Source: Lolium rigidum (taxonomy: Eukaryota > Streptophyta > Magnoliopsida > Poales > Poaceae). From it: a DNA stretch of 64,000 nt. A program made the position numbers and the translations under genes. Position 1 is the stretch's first letter, and each line of letters opens with the position of its first letter. Where the stretch lies: the NCBI RefSeq assembly GCF_022539505.1, contig NC_061508.1:60893754-60957753 (forward strand), given 5' to 3'. The notes below the pieces were generated by a model, which saw nothing but the letters and a program-made list of their open reading frames with translations, did not search any database and had not been told where the DNA came from. This document shows, piece by piece, positions 9,876 through 21,867 of this stretch.

Positions 9876-12371
9876 CTGGTAAAAACGAAACATGGTCATT
9901 CAGGAAAGCATGTCGCAAGCAGCTCGCTAGCATTGCCTCCACGGGCAACGCATACAGTGCTAGCACTACCAGTAAACATGCTCACACTGTCTCACGAAAG
10001 AAGTTGCAAAATATGACCAGATAAATACGAATTTTGACAAAATTACGATATCATATAAGGAACAAAGAAAATACAAAAATTAAGGTGCAAAATTTGAATA
10101 GTATATTTATAAATTGAAAAGCACGTGAAGCTGACTCGTATATATGATAAGACGCAATGACATGGAGGAACTAGGACCTTAGATGTCAATATATCTGGTG
10201 AGGGTTAAAGCTTCTGGCCATATTAGGGATCCAGAACATCATCTTCGTCATGGGGCACATATGCCGATATCCTTTTGCGGCCCAGCGGAACATTGGTGCC
10301 ACCTGTTGGTGTGCTTTCGAACCTCAAACACTTCAAAGAAACACACCAATGCATTGGTCAAACAAGCTAGCTTTATAATAATTAAATTGCAATCGGAATC
10401 AAACGAAATATTTTTAAGGCACGTAAATATGGAGTACTCCACTAGTACGTTTCTTGGATGGCATGTTGTAATGTTTGGTACTGCTGGGCTGGTAAGAAGT
10501 GTTGTGAAGTGTATAAGTGGATTGTACTAGACCTTTTCATCAGTTTGGACTTTCGGTTGCCTTTGCTAGTACTATCAGTAGATACATCCAATTTTTTGTC
10601 AAATCTCAGACAACTTTCGTGGGACACAGCGAATAGATGAAGCTTGACATGAAAATATTACTATCAGATTATTACTGATTTTCAGGTGTTTCTATTCATA
10701 CTGCATACTCTGATATTAATCGTAGAACGGATAGATTGGGAGCAAAGTTGCATTGTAAAGGGACTTGGTGTGGATGCTAAGTTTAGCATCAGTGGTAGCG
10801 GTTCCGAGGGGTTCAGGTGGTGGCAAAGACCTGCCAAAGCCAAATAGTGTCAATTAAAAGCTCAAGTCCTACTCCTCGTGTTGTCTAGGGGTACAAAGGC
10901 CATAGCTCATGTTTTCATTATCTCGGAGTATGCATACACTGTTCTTTTCAAATTACATATACTCTGCTGTTTTTTGAACTCTACACTCTGCTTTTCTAGA
11001 GGTTCTACAGTTATGGGATGTGTGTGTCACGTGAAGGCTTTCGTTGGTGCATCAAATCATAGAAAATCATTATGTATCCTTTTAATTTAAGAGGATCGTA
11101 TCTCTAGGGATAGTTTCCAAGTTATTTAGTCCTTTCCAAGTTTTTTTAGGATTCTGGCCTTAGGCCTTAAGTAATGTACCTGGGCTATTTATGCCTACCC
11201 CTAGACCCTTACGGGAAGCTATCAAGAAAGAATCAGATCTAATCTCTCCTCCCACGTTACTTCTTCCCATGCCTCTGTTGTGCGACAACCCCTCCACGGC
11301 TGGAGTCGTGCTGCAGAGGTCCAGGGGTTCGACATATATCCCACCATGTGACAGTGTGTGTATGATACTATGATGCATGCTCTCAAGTACAATAATAAGA
11401 AAAGAAAAACAGCCGAGAGCAGATATCATATACCATAAACTCCTATTATGTTGTTACTACTCCGGTGCAAATTTTTTGGGGCTGTTATTGAACAGGATCA
11501 TTCAAGCTGCTCCTGCTGCTATAAATCTTGCATAGCCTTTAATTGTTGCAGTCTGCATTTGGACCTTTTTTCTGCTCTGGATTAACAAGGAAAATTCGGC
11601 TAGACATGGCTTATTTTAGTTTCAGTATGTCAGGTGCAGTGTTTAGAAGGGAGTATTGTTGTAGCAAAACATGCATGATATGTAGATAATAAATGGATAC
11701 TAAATGAGATTTAGATATGATATAACACCTTCTCCTTCGGAGATGTTACTTTCCTCTTCAGGTAGAGAGAAGCAGAGCCCCTGCTGCCGATGTTGCCTCC
11801 TACACAGCCTGATCTTGGGGACAAGCTGTCGGTGCTACCGGGATATTGGTGCCGAGTTGCCAACGCGGCCTTCGGCGTTGCCGGGAGGTTGGGCTCGAGC
11901 TGCCGCAGCTGCCGGTGTTGCCTCCTGCATAGGCGGGAGGTTGTGGGCTAGCTGCCGGAGTGGCCTGGCTCCTGGCGATCAGGTGGATTGGTCGGCAGGA
12001 TTCTGGTCGAATTGATCCCGGTGTAGCTTGGCTGCTGGCGATCGATTCCAGAGCAGCCTGGCTCCTAGCGATCGATTCTGGAGCGGCCTGACTCCTAGCG
12101 ATCCGGCGACGCGCGTGGATGGACTCCGGATGGACGTGTTGATCGGGAGCTTGGCGATCAATTCCACCGAAATCTAGCTGGGTGGATCGGATCGAGAGTT
12201 CGCGAGTGGATGGACGTGGTGCTGGGTGGAGACGATCCAGACGATTGATTCAAAATACAAATTGTTTCCCACAAGTGGGAGTGGTATCATTGTACATTTT
12301 GTTGTTTTGGGGGTTGTCGGAAAATCGGTTAGTGCATATATATGCTATTCGGTTTGGTTTTGTTGGTAGTC

Positions 12372-12485
12372 GACTCACATTAGTTTCATCAAATCTGTTA
12401 CTAGCTGCAGTTGTTTATCAGTACCGGTGACTCACATTAGTTTCATCAAATTTGTTACTAGCTGCAGTTGTTTATCAGTACCGGT
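12372..12485 (+). repeat. 57-bp tandem duplication
   Basis: The block starting GACTCACATTAGTTTCATCA occurs at 12372 and again at 12429, nearly identical (one C/T difference). Confidence 0.95.
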
Positions 12486-12590
12486 GCCTGCCCTGCTCCA
12501 TATTTTTCTGCTCGCTATTTAAATTGCATTGGTCTTCCTGTTGATGCCTCCATGATGGAAGAGATCATGCATGCAATCAACTCCCAAGTA

Positions 12591-12756
12591 TGGTATGCTC
12601 ATTATTCCTTGCTGAACTTTGTATTGGGGAATTGGCCTACTGCTATTGTTACTCTGCTCAGATTAACTTAGCATGGTATGCTCATTATTCCTTGTTGAAC
12701 TTTGTATTGGGGAATTGGCCTACTGCTATTGTTACTCTGCTCAGATTAACTTAGCA
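12591..12756 (+). repeat. 83-bp tandem duplication
   Basis: The block starting TGGTATGCTCATTATTCCTT occurs at 12591 and 12674 and ends in CAGATTAACTTAGCA. The copies differ at only about one base, so the duplication is recent. Confidence 0.95.
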
Positions 12757-13440
12757 ATTGTTTGGAAAGTGTAAACCTATGGCCTGTTAATATTGTTCGC
12801 ATGTTATAGACCGTGGTTGATGTTGATTGATTTGCTCTCACAAAAAGAAATGATCTTCAATTATGAAAGTTGGACGAATGCTAACAGTTTAGTGAGGAGC
12901 CTCGGCTTCAACATTAAGAAACCAATAAGGTTGTGCAGATACGTGAAAAAAAACTCGAGATTTATGAGCACATATTAATTATTAAACAAAAATTAAAATG
13001 AAATAAAAAATTATTTGATAGCTAGGAATTACATCATGTTGTTTTCGAGATTTGTGAGGACATATTAAATTATTTTAACATGCACTAGGGTGTGGAATGT
13101 TGGTTTTGAAAAGAATTTTGAAGTTGAACCACAACTCCATATCCTCCGAGAGAATTGGAAGGTTCGATTGAGGATCGGATCGGTGTTATCGAGCGAGATG
13201 AAAAAAAAGTCCCCTTGCGAGAATGAGACATGCTAATCAGTATTTATTTATCCTGATGCAACGCCACGAACACTTTTGCTATTATATTAAATGTGTGGCA
13301 GAAAAAGAAGAGTAACAACAATATTATCTTGTTATTATGTTTGGTATTATCATGTTGTAGTACATTATGATATCACTGATTTATTTTAAATTTTCATAAT
13401 AAATTATAAATTATATATGTCTATTGAAAAATGAAATTTG

Positions 13441-13474
13441 AGTACCCGTAGCAACGCACGGGCATTTGTACTAG
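13441..13474 (+). mobile_element. Helitron 3' terminus
   Basis: CCCGTAGCAACGCACGGG forms the short hairpin typical of plant Helitron 3' ends. After ATTTGTA comes CTAG at 13471-13474, with a host T following. The 5' TC end was not found, so the size of the element is unknown; it may account for much of 9.9-13.4 kb. Confidence 0.75.
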
Positions 13475-14712
13475 TAAGAGAAAACATTTTATCCTCAGCT
13501 TCTGATAGAGCATCAGCTGTATCCACACATTTCCAAAGTAACTGTAATTATTCCATAAGAGGCTCTAGAAAGACATTAAAGTCCTTCCCGGCCTGGAATC
13601 AGCAAGGACATCATGAAATTTGACTGCTCCATACAACCCAAGGTGCAAAAGTTGTATGGAATAACAAAGATAGGCCACATGTTGTAGCTTTTGCTCATGT
13701 TGTTATAGGGATTGAACCCATCAGCAGCAATGCCAAGTCTAATGTTCCTGGCATTTGGAGCAAAGTCTGGCCAATTTTTGTCAAAGTCTTCCCAAGCCTC
13801 GCCATCAGCTAGATGGCTCATTTCACCCAAATCTTCTCCTTCCTTAGGCTTTCTGTATAACTTGTGCCACCATGCTTCATTTGATGATTTTGTCGTAGAA
13901 AAAATCCTCCGCGGCCAAGTTATCAATGGAAAATGCCTCAACACTTCCTGCGGAGTCTTCTTTGCTTCAACATTTTTCCATCTTGACTCGTCGCAGTTGG
14001 GGCAATTATCAAAGTAGGCATATTCCTTTCTGAAGAGAATGTAATTTTTGATGCACACATGTATTGAAATGTATCCGAGCCCTAATTTATCGATAACAGC
14101 CTTCGCTTCATGGTATGTTCTTGGGAGTGTATTAGCAGGTGGAAATGCTTCACGCAAGATCTGAAGGATGTCAGTAAATGCAGAATTGGTGATCAAATGT
14201 TTTGACTTCCACTGAAGAATTGTAACCAGAAAGGAGAATCTCGTGAACGAGGAACATCCCGGATAAAGTCTAAGTTCAGCCTCTTTCTTTAAATCCTCAT
14301 AGAATGACTTATTTTCTTCCACGGTATTGGGAATAGAATTTGTGTCATCTTCATCATCATTGTTTCCATTTTCATTTCCGTCCCCATTTGCCCAAACTTC
14401 TTGGTCTGCTAGTAAGTCATCTAATCGCGCATTGAAAGGAGAATGCACTCCGACATCACCTTCAATAATAGCTGCATCAGCATCTTCTTTATAATATATC
14501 CACCGACTATAGGTTGAAGCCAAGCCGTTTATTAAAAAGTGTTTCCGCACAGCTCTCTGAGATTTGCGATACTGATTACATCACAAGTTACAGGGGCAGT
14601 ATATGAGTTCAGTAGGACTGTATATAGCACTGATGAAGTACACAAAACTATTCACACCAGCCACGTATTCGGGTGTAAATAGTATACCATTCATCACCCA
14701 TCTTCTATCCAT
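13475..14712 (-). pseudogene. CACTA TNP2-type transposase, 5' part (Transpos_assoc + Transposase_21)
   Basis: Translation starts at ATG 14712 with MDRRWVMNGILFTPEYVAGV, the conserved start of the plant CACTA transposase-associated domain. It continues through IYCPCNL, a premature TGA (14583-14581), then CNQYRKSQRAVRKHFLING, an acidic linker, LYPGCSSFTRFSFLV, the cysteine pair YFDNCPNCDESRW, and the Transposase_21 core ARNIRLGIAADGFNPYNNMS. After SNFMMSLLIPG there is a frameshift near 13580. The frame then resumes as DFNVFLEPLME, a TAA stop, LQLLWKCVDT, and ends where the Helitron terminus begins. The C-terminal catalytic half is missing. TNP2 cuts and joins CACTA ends; this copy is dead. Confidence 0.85.
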
Positions 14713-14759
14713 CTGGTCAACAACTAATGTTCATACTATTAGAACATTTCACATGTCAG

Positions 14760-14945
14760 AAGTTTATTGATAAAATTATATATATATACATACATAATCT
14801 ATATCGTATTAAAATATACTTTATTATGGATACGATGGTGTTAATTTGAGACTCTAAATGTTGATAGTTTTTTGCATAAATTTGGTCAAAGTTCACCTGG
14901 CGGTTTGACTTCAAAAATCTTATAAATATTTTGGCATAGAGGGAG
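14760..14945. mobile_element. Half of a Stowaway MITE
   Basis: The right end reads, on the minus strand, CTCCCTCTATGCCAAAATAT, followed by TTTATAAGATTTTTGAAGTC and the TTTGACCAAATTTATGC and CACCATCGTATCC motifs shared by many Triticeae Stowaway elements. The opposite terminus is absent, so only about half of the element remains. Confidence 0.65.
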
Positions 14946-15548
14946 TATGGTAATATACTATTCCATAAAGAATGGACCGAGGGACTATATGCTAGGGACT
15001 TATTGTGGCTGCCGGAGAGCGAAAACTGAGATTCGTCGGGGGCAGTTTGGCGACAGTCAAGAGGTGCACGCCATGGCGAGCGACGGCGATAGATCCGCTC
15101 TCGCGTGCCAGAGAGCGTCAAAGTGATACGGCAGCGCGGCTGGCAATGGATCTACTTAGCTCACTATCCCTGGCTATTCTCACGCCGTGAACTAAACAAT
15201 GTGGTGAATCGTGAACTAAACAATTTGGCGAACTCCCCTCCCGCCGAATATTGTTTGTAAGGCGCGAACACTGTGTTTTTTTCAAGGTGTTTCCCGCCGC
15301 TTTCATGAGCTGGGGCGCACGGGTAAATAACTCGTTCGACCAAGGCCTGCTACTGAGAAAGAAGACAAAGCCTGCTAACTAGGTCCAGTAGAACAATGTT
15401 CAAGACTGTGTGACGTTCCCCAGAGTCAATGAAGTATTTGTCCACACCTAAATCTGGCCCAAAAGATCCAGAGTAGCCCACCACCCAATACAAATAGGCC
15501 GTCAGCATCCCAGCCCAAAATAGTTTTACGAAATAAGACTTCGTTGTC
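14946..15548. other. No recognisable gene
   Basis: Mixed sequence with short open frames on both strands; no domain, repeat or terminus recognised. It lies between the TNP2 start and a CACTA-like subterminal region, so it may be 5' leader of that element. Confidence 0.4.
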
Positions 15549-16476
15549 ATCAAACCTGCTTATTTTGTACATGTGGGCCCGACGGGAATCGGGGACCCAC
15601 ATAGGCTCATCATATTATGTAGGCCCACCAAGCTCTGGCATGCGGGGCCACACGTCGAGAATTGACACATCTCCATGTGGGCCCACGTGGGACCCATGTA
15701 GGACCGACAAAGTATGTAGGCCCAGCAAGCTCTGACACGAGGTCCCACCAATCTCTGACATGCGGACCCACCAAAGCTCTGACATGCGGGGCCACGCCAC
15801 ATCTCCATGTGGGCCCGACGGGAATGGAACCTGGGACCCACGTAGGCCCGATGTATTATGTAGGCCCAGCAAGCTCTGACCTGCGGGGCCATGCATCCAT
15901 AATTGACGGCAGTCAGAGACTTGTGCTGGCACGTGCGCAAAAAAATTTGGCATGACAACTGACATGTGGAACTCATGTTGGTGGTACTGACAGTTCTGGT
16001 CCACTTCGCATGCCCGGAGGCTGTCGGAACGGGCGGCCCCACGCAGGTGGGTCGTGTCGGTACCTAACATGCGGGCCCGAGTGCTGCATACCAGTTACAT
16101 GTATGTAGGCAGTGGTTGTCTCCCCTTACAAATATGGGTCCCGAGTCTTGCGGTGCCTGGGCACTGTGCGGGCAGACAGAAAAGTACGTGAACAGAAGCG
16201 TGCAGAGTGTCGGTAAGGTGTGTCCACCGGCCCGAAGCCCAGTTGTTGTGATGCCCCCTGCTGACTCCGCGGTTCGGGCCGCCCACCACCCGCGACGCTC
16301 ATTTCTGCACAATTGTTGATGTTTAGACCTCGCCTATCACTAATTTTTCGGGCCGAGCGGCCCAAATTGCCATTTGTGATGCGAAAACTCCCTATCGTCA
16401 TAGAAAAAGACAATCGCTAACGGATTTCTCAATCGTCAGTATCATACCGTCATTGAAGATCCATATGTTACTAGTG
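15549..16476. mobile_element. CACTA-like right terminus with GC-rich subterminal repeats
   Basis: On the minus strand the end at 16476 reads CACTAGTAACATATGGATCT. Inside it are imperfect repeats of TGTAGGCCCAGCAAGCTCTG, GACATGCGGGGCCAC and CATGTGGGCCCGACGGGAAT. The terminus sits directly against sequence homologous to an Athila-like LTR (16477 corresponds to 29371), so it marks an insertion into that LTR. The partner terminus is not established. It could belong to the element that carried the TNP2 at 14712. Confidence 0.55.
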
Positions 16477-17141
16477 ATCCTCGCAGCAACTATGTGCATC
16501 TAATCTTATGTTTATGTGTAAGGATTTAATGTGAGTTTTGCGATCTTGTATCCTTGTCTCTTTGCTTCGTCTTTGATGATCTGCAGGTACCCATGTAGAG
16601 AGGAACAAGGGAAAAGGTGGGATGAGTCGAGAACGGCGTGTACGTGTGAAACCTCAGTGACAGAAAGGGGAAAGTACCAGTACATGTTTAGTGATTTATT
16701 AGGGATCCTAGCACAATCACCTAGCTTAAGGCTTTGGTCTGTATTTACTTAATAACTGTTGTTGCTTGCGGCTGTGAGGACAATGGTTGGACCATTAGGC
16801 TCTTGTCACCTCTAGCTTTAGGGGCAAGGGTATTTACGGATGTGCTACCCACAAATCTCTTATCTATATTTTATATGTTACACGTATGAGCTTTATTTAT
16901 ATATGTATGCATAGCTGCAGGTGGAACCTTAACCCTGGCCTATTTCCATCATCGAACACAACCCTCTCCAAAATAAACTAGACAGGTCCGGTAAACTGAA
17001 GATAAGATACACTAGCAAAGTCTTGTAGACGTTTCCTTCATTTACACAATTTAGCAGTGCTTCCCAAGGTTCGATTAAACCTAGGTCTTCTAGGGAAAAA
17101 GCTTACCATACTACAATCTGTAATCCGGATCGGAGGTATCA
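16477..17141 (+). repeat. 5' LTR of Athila-like element (5'-truncated)
   Basis: It matches the right LTR from its internal ATCCTCGCAG onward and continues past the point where the right copy is broken, ending in GGAGGTATCA just before the PBS. Its promoter half (the equivalent of 28747-29370) is missing. Confidence 0.7.
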
Positions 17142-17151
17142 ACCCTTTTTC

Positions 17152-17169
17152 TAGCGCCGTTGTCGGGCA
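17152..17169 (+). other. Primer binding site
   Basis: TAGCGCCGTTGTCGGGCA lies about 10 bases after the LTR end and resembles the TGGCGCCGTTGCCGGGGA primer sites of Athila-group elements. Two substitutions from that consensus suggest age. Confidence 0.65.
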
Positions 17170-17347
17170 AGCAATTTCGTTATTCAAGTAAGGTTACTAG
17201 AGACCTTGTTAGTTATTTTATTTTTAGTTTTAAGTTTTTATTTACTGTTATTAGTTTACTGTTTTACTTATACTTGAAAACCCAAAAAAGAACTAGTAGT
17301 TAATTTCTTTTTCAATCGTAGAACAAAAACCCAAAAAGATAATCACT

Positions 17348-18628
17348 ATGGCAGAAAAGAAGCTTGGGGAATATGCTATCATCAATGATGATTTTATTTG
17401 TGCACCCATAACTTAGCCCGATGTTGAAGCGGAGAATTATGAAATTAAGCCTAACCTTTTAAGTTTGGTTGATATGATACACATTAAAGATGTTGATCTA
17501 AATTCTATTAAATTGCTTTTGTCTCACCAGCAAATGTTTATGACTAATATATTTATGACTAAGTTTTTCCCACCAGCAAAGACTATGCAATTACCCTCTA
17601 ATATTACAGGTTTTAGACAAGAAGATCGCGAGCCACTAGCACTTGCATGGGAAAGGATGAAGGAGGCCACCATGAACTGTCCAAGTCATGGAATGGAGGA
17701 TTGGTTAATCCTACATTTATTTTATAATGCCCTTAACCCAATGTCAAAGTCTATGCTTGATACTGCAGCAGGAGGAACATTCATGAGCAAGCCAGTTGAG
17801 CTGGCAAGGAGGCTTATTGATAATATGCAAAGCAACCATGCCCAATTGCATGTAGACATATCCTCCTCAAGAAAGGTGAATGCAATCACCGAAGGTAACA
17901 ATGAAGAACTCACTTCAAAGGTAGATGAGCTTTTACATATTCTGAAGGGTAAAGAAACTACCCAAGTTAATGCCATCACCAATACTAAAGTTCAGGAAAT
18001 AGACTTCGTAGCAAGAAATTCTTATAACCCTGCATGGAAGAATCAAAATTATGGTTCTAATTTTCCTAGACCATATAATGATAATGCAGGAGTTCCTGAT
18101 AATAATTTTACCAACGGTAATAGAGCAAGAAATGGTAATACTTCAGTTGAAAGTACTTTTAAGAATTTTATGCATGCTCAAGCTGAAAAAAATAATACCC
18201 TTACAAAGCTTATTGAAAATCATAGCACCATAATAGGGAATTTATCTAACCAAACCATTTCTCTCAAGAATGATGTCCAAGCTTTACAGGAGAGAACGAA
18301 TACCCTTGAGACACAACTTGGGAAGATAGCTGAAAGCCAAACTATTGTACTTGCAAGGTTTGCAGGTAAACCAGAACCAAACCCCGTTGAAGACCTCAAG
18401 ATGATGAGGATTGAAAGAAGTGGAGAAGCACTTGAAGAACTGGACTATAGCAATGCTCCAACACCTGAGTATTCTGTGGAAGATCTCATTAAGACGGTCA
18501 CGGTAAGACACCTCGTAATCAATGAAGGTAATGATGAAAGGTCCCGTCAATTTATACATGAGGTAGCATGCAAAGTCCGTGATTTAGAGCAACGGTATAA
18601 GAAGCTAGCTGAAACAACTTCCAGCTAA
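17348..18628 (+). pseudogene. Athila-like gag polyprotein
   Basis: The likely start is ATG 17348 (MAEKKLGEYAIINDD), but a TAG at 17414-17416 interrupts it; the frame is then open to 18628. Conserved gag blocks include FRQEDREPLALAWERMKEAT, DWLILHLFYNALNPMSKSML, AAGGTFMSKPVELARRLIDN and a coiled-coil-like stretch QERTNTLETQLGKIAESQT. FAGKPEPNPVEDLKMM near the end is a linker typical of Triticeae gypsy elements. No zinc knuckle is visible. The C-terminus runs into the protease region through a frameshift near 18625-18660. Gag would form the virus-like particle; the stop and frameshift make this copy defective. Confidence 0.8.
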
Positions 18629-18630
18629 GT

Positions 18631-19107
18631 TTGATGATATATTTGAGCCCACTATTAAAAATCAATTTTGGAACTAATGAGGTGGCTGCACATTGTGATC
18701 TTGGTGCAAGCGTCTACACAATTCCAAAGACTTTATTTGATAAGTTAGGAATGTGTTCATTTAGAACAAATGAGCTAAGACTGCACTTAGTTGATTCAAC
18801 ATATAGACAAGCTGTAGGGATAAAGGATAATATTATAGTAGATATTAAAGGATGTCCCGATCTCATTGATCTTATTATTGTGGACATGCCTGAAAATCCT
18901 ATAGCTCATATAATCTTAGGAAGACCATTTCTTAGAACTATTAAAGCGCTAATCAATTTGCATGAAGAGAATGTTAGGATTGGACTGCCATCCAAAGACC
19001 CATTTGTAGTACACTTCCCTAGAAAGAAGAAGGCCAATAACGATGGGATCATTACTTTGAAAGCCAATTATTTTGGAGTGGGTCTTCCACTTTCAACTCT
19101 TAAGTGA
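18631..19107 (+). pseudogene. Aspartic protease domain of the Athila-like element
   Basis: The frame contains AHCDLGASVYTIPKTLFDKL, the retropepsin active-site loop with DLGA in place of the usual D-S/T-G-A, and AHIILGRPFLRT, the second conserved motif (ILGRPFL). It ends at 19107, where an autonomous element would continue into reverse transcriptase. It is out of frame with gag. The DLGA variant is common in this group of plant elements, but whether it is active is unknown. Confidence 0.75.
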
Positions 19108-19901
19108 TCACCATCTTGGTCAAGCTAATTAACCTTAACTAGAAGCGTTTCATGCGAGGCAACCTATGTTCAATAAACTTTTTCTATCTAGTTTTTCTTC
19201 AAGTTTAATGCTTAGTTTTATTTGTTTGTTTTGTTTTGTTTTCAATAAAGAGTGTTCATGAGATTCTTGGAAAAGAGGAGAAGAAGTTAAGCAACTATGT
19301 CTTTTTGATTCTCAATGCTAACGGTTGCACATTCTTGATATATATACAGCCAGTTTTCCTTAGCCATTTTTGAGGTAATGTTGATGCATAAAGGCAAGTG
19401 AAGGTTGCACTGAAAAATTTTGATGTTCGCGGGTTCCAGTAACTTTGGCGACCATCGGTACGGCCGGAGCCGCCCGTACCACGCGCCCGTACCGCATCCG
19501 TGACCACGAAACAGAAGAACTGAAGATTTCGTCGATGGAGGAAGTATGTTTGGCGACCATCGGTACGGTCAAATTCAACCATACCATGCGCTCGTACCGC
19601 TTCGACGATGAAAACATCAAACCTTCGAAAACGTATTGTAAGTTTACCGAGCATCGGTACGGGGGGATCCGACCGTACCGCGTCAACCAACCTAATCCAA
19701 GGCGGTTCGACCTGGTACATGAGGAATGCACATGTACCGCTCGCCCGTACCGTGTGTCGGACGACTTAAACGCCAGGAACAAGTATGCAACCAAAATTTT
19801 CATAATTCTTCTCTCTCTTCCTCCTCCAAAATCAAACCCTACTCCATTGGATCTCCAAATTCTTTCGTTTTTTATTCGATTCCTTGCACTCCATCAAACC
19901 A
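19108..19901 (+). other. Untranslated region with GGTACGG/CCGTACC repeats
   Basis: Between the protease and the late ORF is a stretch rich in CATCGGTACGG and CCGTACCG, which pair as inverted repeats (19450-19750). A pyrimidine-rich, leader-like stretch (TTCTCTCTCTTCCTCCTCC) follows. A similar GGTACAG/CCGTACCG block recurs in the right LTR near 29000-29045. No pol sequence is present. Confidence 0.5.
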
Positions 19902-21314
19902 TGGTACGTTTCTCCTCCGATCCCCAACTTTTTATTCTCGAATGCATGCTCTAGCTTTTGTCATTATCAATCTAGACTAAGGTCATATTATGAACTTCAT
20001 CATCTTAATGAGCATGATAGATCGCAAATTTAGAGGAGATTCTTTTATAAGATGTGTAGAGGATGATCATATGTTTACTTATATTGGATCATAATTTATT
20101 TTTGTTAAGATGTGCTTAAGGTACTAAACTGCTAGTTAATTTTTAGATGAACACAAGGAGTCGCTCGCGCGCTGTGGCTGCACAGGATGCACCACCAGTT
20201 GAAGACACACCCTCTTCACTCGGTATCGAGTTTGAAGACCGCCGTCAAGTCAGCAGTTTCAACCGTCTCAAGGACCATGAGATCAAGTCGACAAAATGGG
20301 TATGCCCCCATATTCTGCACCAACTAGGCATGCACAATGATTTCACTACTCTTTGCAACAATGTTGGTATGCTTGACTTTTTGTTTTAGGGAGGCTGCCA
20401 CCTGTCGCCGCTTGACACTCGAGTTCCTCAGCACCCTGAAGAACATGGTGAACCGCTACTACAAATCTAACAAGAATCAGCCCGGAGTCGACCGGATATC
20501 CTTCCGTTTGATGAACCGTGAGTATGATCTGACCTTGGATGAGTGGTGCAACCACTTTAGCTTTGAGAACAGTGCCACCGCAAACCGCTATGCTTGCTTT
20601 TGCTTGAACCCCTCACCTAGCATGTACATTTCTAGGATGAGAATACCTAGCACACTCGCTCGGGAATACTTTTGAGTGCCCTGCTATTCTCTATTTGTAC
20701 TATGTTATTGCTAACACCTTGCAGGCACGAGGTGATTTCACAAGACTTAATGAGGAGGACATGATGGTCCTCGCAAAAGTTGCGCTCCCAGAATGCAACC
20801 TCCGCCCAAACTTGGGTGCCATTCTTATTCTGTACTTGCACCACCAAGCACTTGAAGCTCGTGGCCTCATATGCGGAGGTGGAGTCATAACCGTCTTGGC
20901 AAGAAGGCTTAATCTCGATGTAAGAACTTTACGAACATTGGAAGACCCTCGCCGCCTTGGTTCTACTACTCTGAATGCATGCGGTATGATAAGAAAAGAA
21001 AATGGTAGATTTTACTTCAATATACCGGGAGCTAATCATCTGATCCCTGCCCCTCTGCCTAATGGTCTTTTCTCTCTTGAGGAAAGGCGTTTCCATTATG
21101 ATGCGCGGGTTGAGGCAAATCTCAAGGACCGGAAAAGGAGCAGCAACCACTCCATGACTTCACCACCTACCAGGACATGTACGCGCTCGAAGGAAGCATT
21201 GAGAACCTGAGCAACCTCGCCATCAACCTTCGAGACAACGCCACCGAACTCAATTCCCAGTTCTCTCATTGGAGCATCCCATGGAACTATGGGAATTATC
21301 CTCCACCACAATGA
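19902..21314 (+). pseudogene. Athila-like late ORF (plant retrotransposon ORF), spliced start
   Basis: ATG 19902-19904 is followed at once by GTACGT, and an intron-like stretch ends in TTTTTAG at 20146 before MNTRSRSRAVAAQ. The frame continues as VSSFNRLKDHEIKSTKWVCP, CRRLTLEFLSTLKN, SFRLMNREYDLTLDEWCNHF, MMVLAKVALPECNLRPNLGA and LILYLHHQALEARGL. It ends in FSHWSIPWNYGNYPPPQ with stop 21312-21314. Frameshifts lie near 20385, 20670 and 21170. The domain resembles the Athila ORF / Transposase_32 family found in these elements, whose function is not known. Its place before the 3' end is that of the env-like gene in Athila relatives, but I see no membrane segment. Confidence 0.6.
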
Positions 21315-21862
21315 GCTCACCATGAGGGCTTGCAAAAGCCTAAGCTTGAGGATGTGTTCCTCAAGCATTTTTATTTGTGTTTAATAAATTTGTACTCCAG
21401 CACTTTGAGAGAGCTTTGAAACACTCGTGTTGGATTGTTCCAACACTTTGCTTTTTATTTGCTTTTTTTGTTTTAGTTTGTTTTTCTTTTATTTTCATTT
21501 TTTTGTTTTAGTTCCTTACTTTGTCGTCATTCTTGTTTCTTTTTCCCTCTCTATCCCAGTTCAGAGAAATATAAAAAGATTTTTCCTTTTTTCCTTGTTC
21601 TTGAAAGAGCTGAATTTTCTAATGCATCTTTGCTTGATAAAATTTATGAGAGAGATCCACTAAGAGATTTGAAGGAACACATCATAAGGAAGAGAAATAT
21701 GAAGCGATCTACAAGAGGTATGTCTTATGTATCCCACTTTTGAAGTTTGAATTGTTTATGCTAGTCAGTAGACTTATTAAGATATTGTACCAGTGGGAGT
21801 GATTTGAAACGATTGGAGTAGAGCTTTATTTGTATGTTTAGTTAATTGTGAAAGTTCTTACT
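21315..21862. other. Athila-like element, 3' non-coding part
   Basis: T-rich, AT-rich sequence continuing to the insertion site of the nested LTR element. The element's own sequence resumes at 27880. Confidence 0.5.
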
Positions 21863-21867
21863 CTAGT

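Larger units (their letters stand above)
9876..13440. other. Gene-poor stretch with exon-like scraps and small duplications
   Basis: No complete gene is visible. A minus-strand scrap at about 10325-10225 reads STPTGGTNVPLGRKRISAYV, then PHDEDDVLDP and a stop, and may be an upstream exon of the neighbouring transposase. A GC-rich island at 11740-12240 has repeats of GGCTCCTAGCGATCGATTC. The rest is AT-rich. At least the right end of this stretch belongs to a Helitron, whose 5' end I could not locate. Confidence 0.45.

Noticed and set aside
5894..16476. A single large CACTA element spanning both termini
   Set aside because: Termini agree only in CACTA, the 3-bp flanks (GGG and ATC) differ, and the LTR sequence broken at 16476 does not continue left of 5894.
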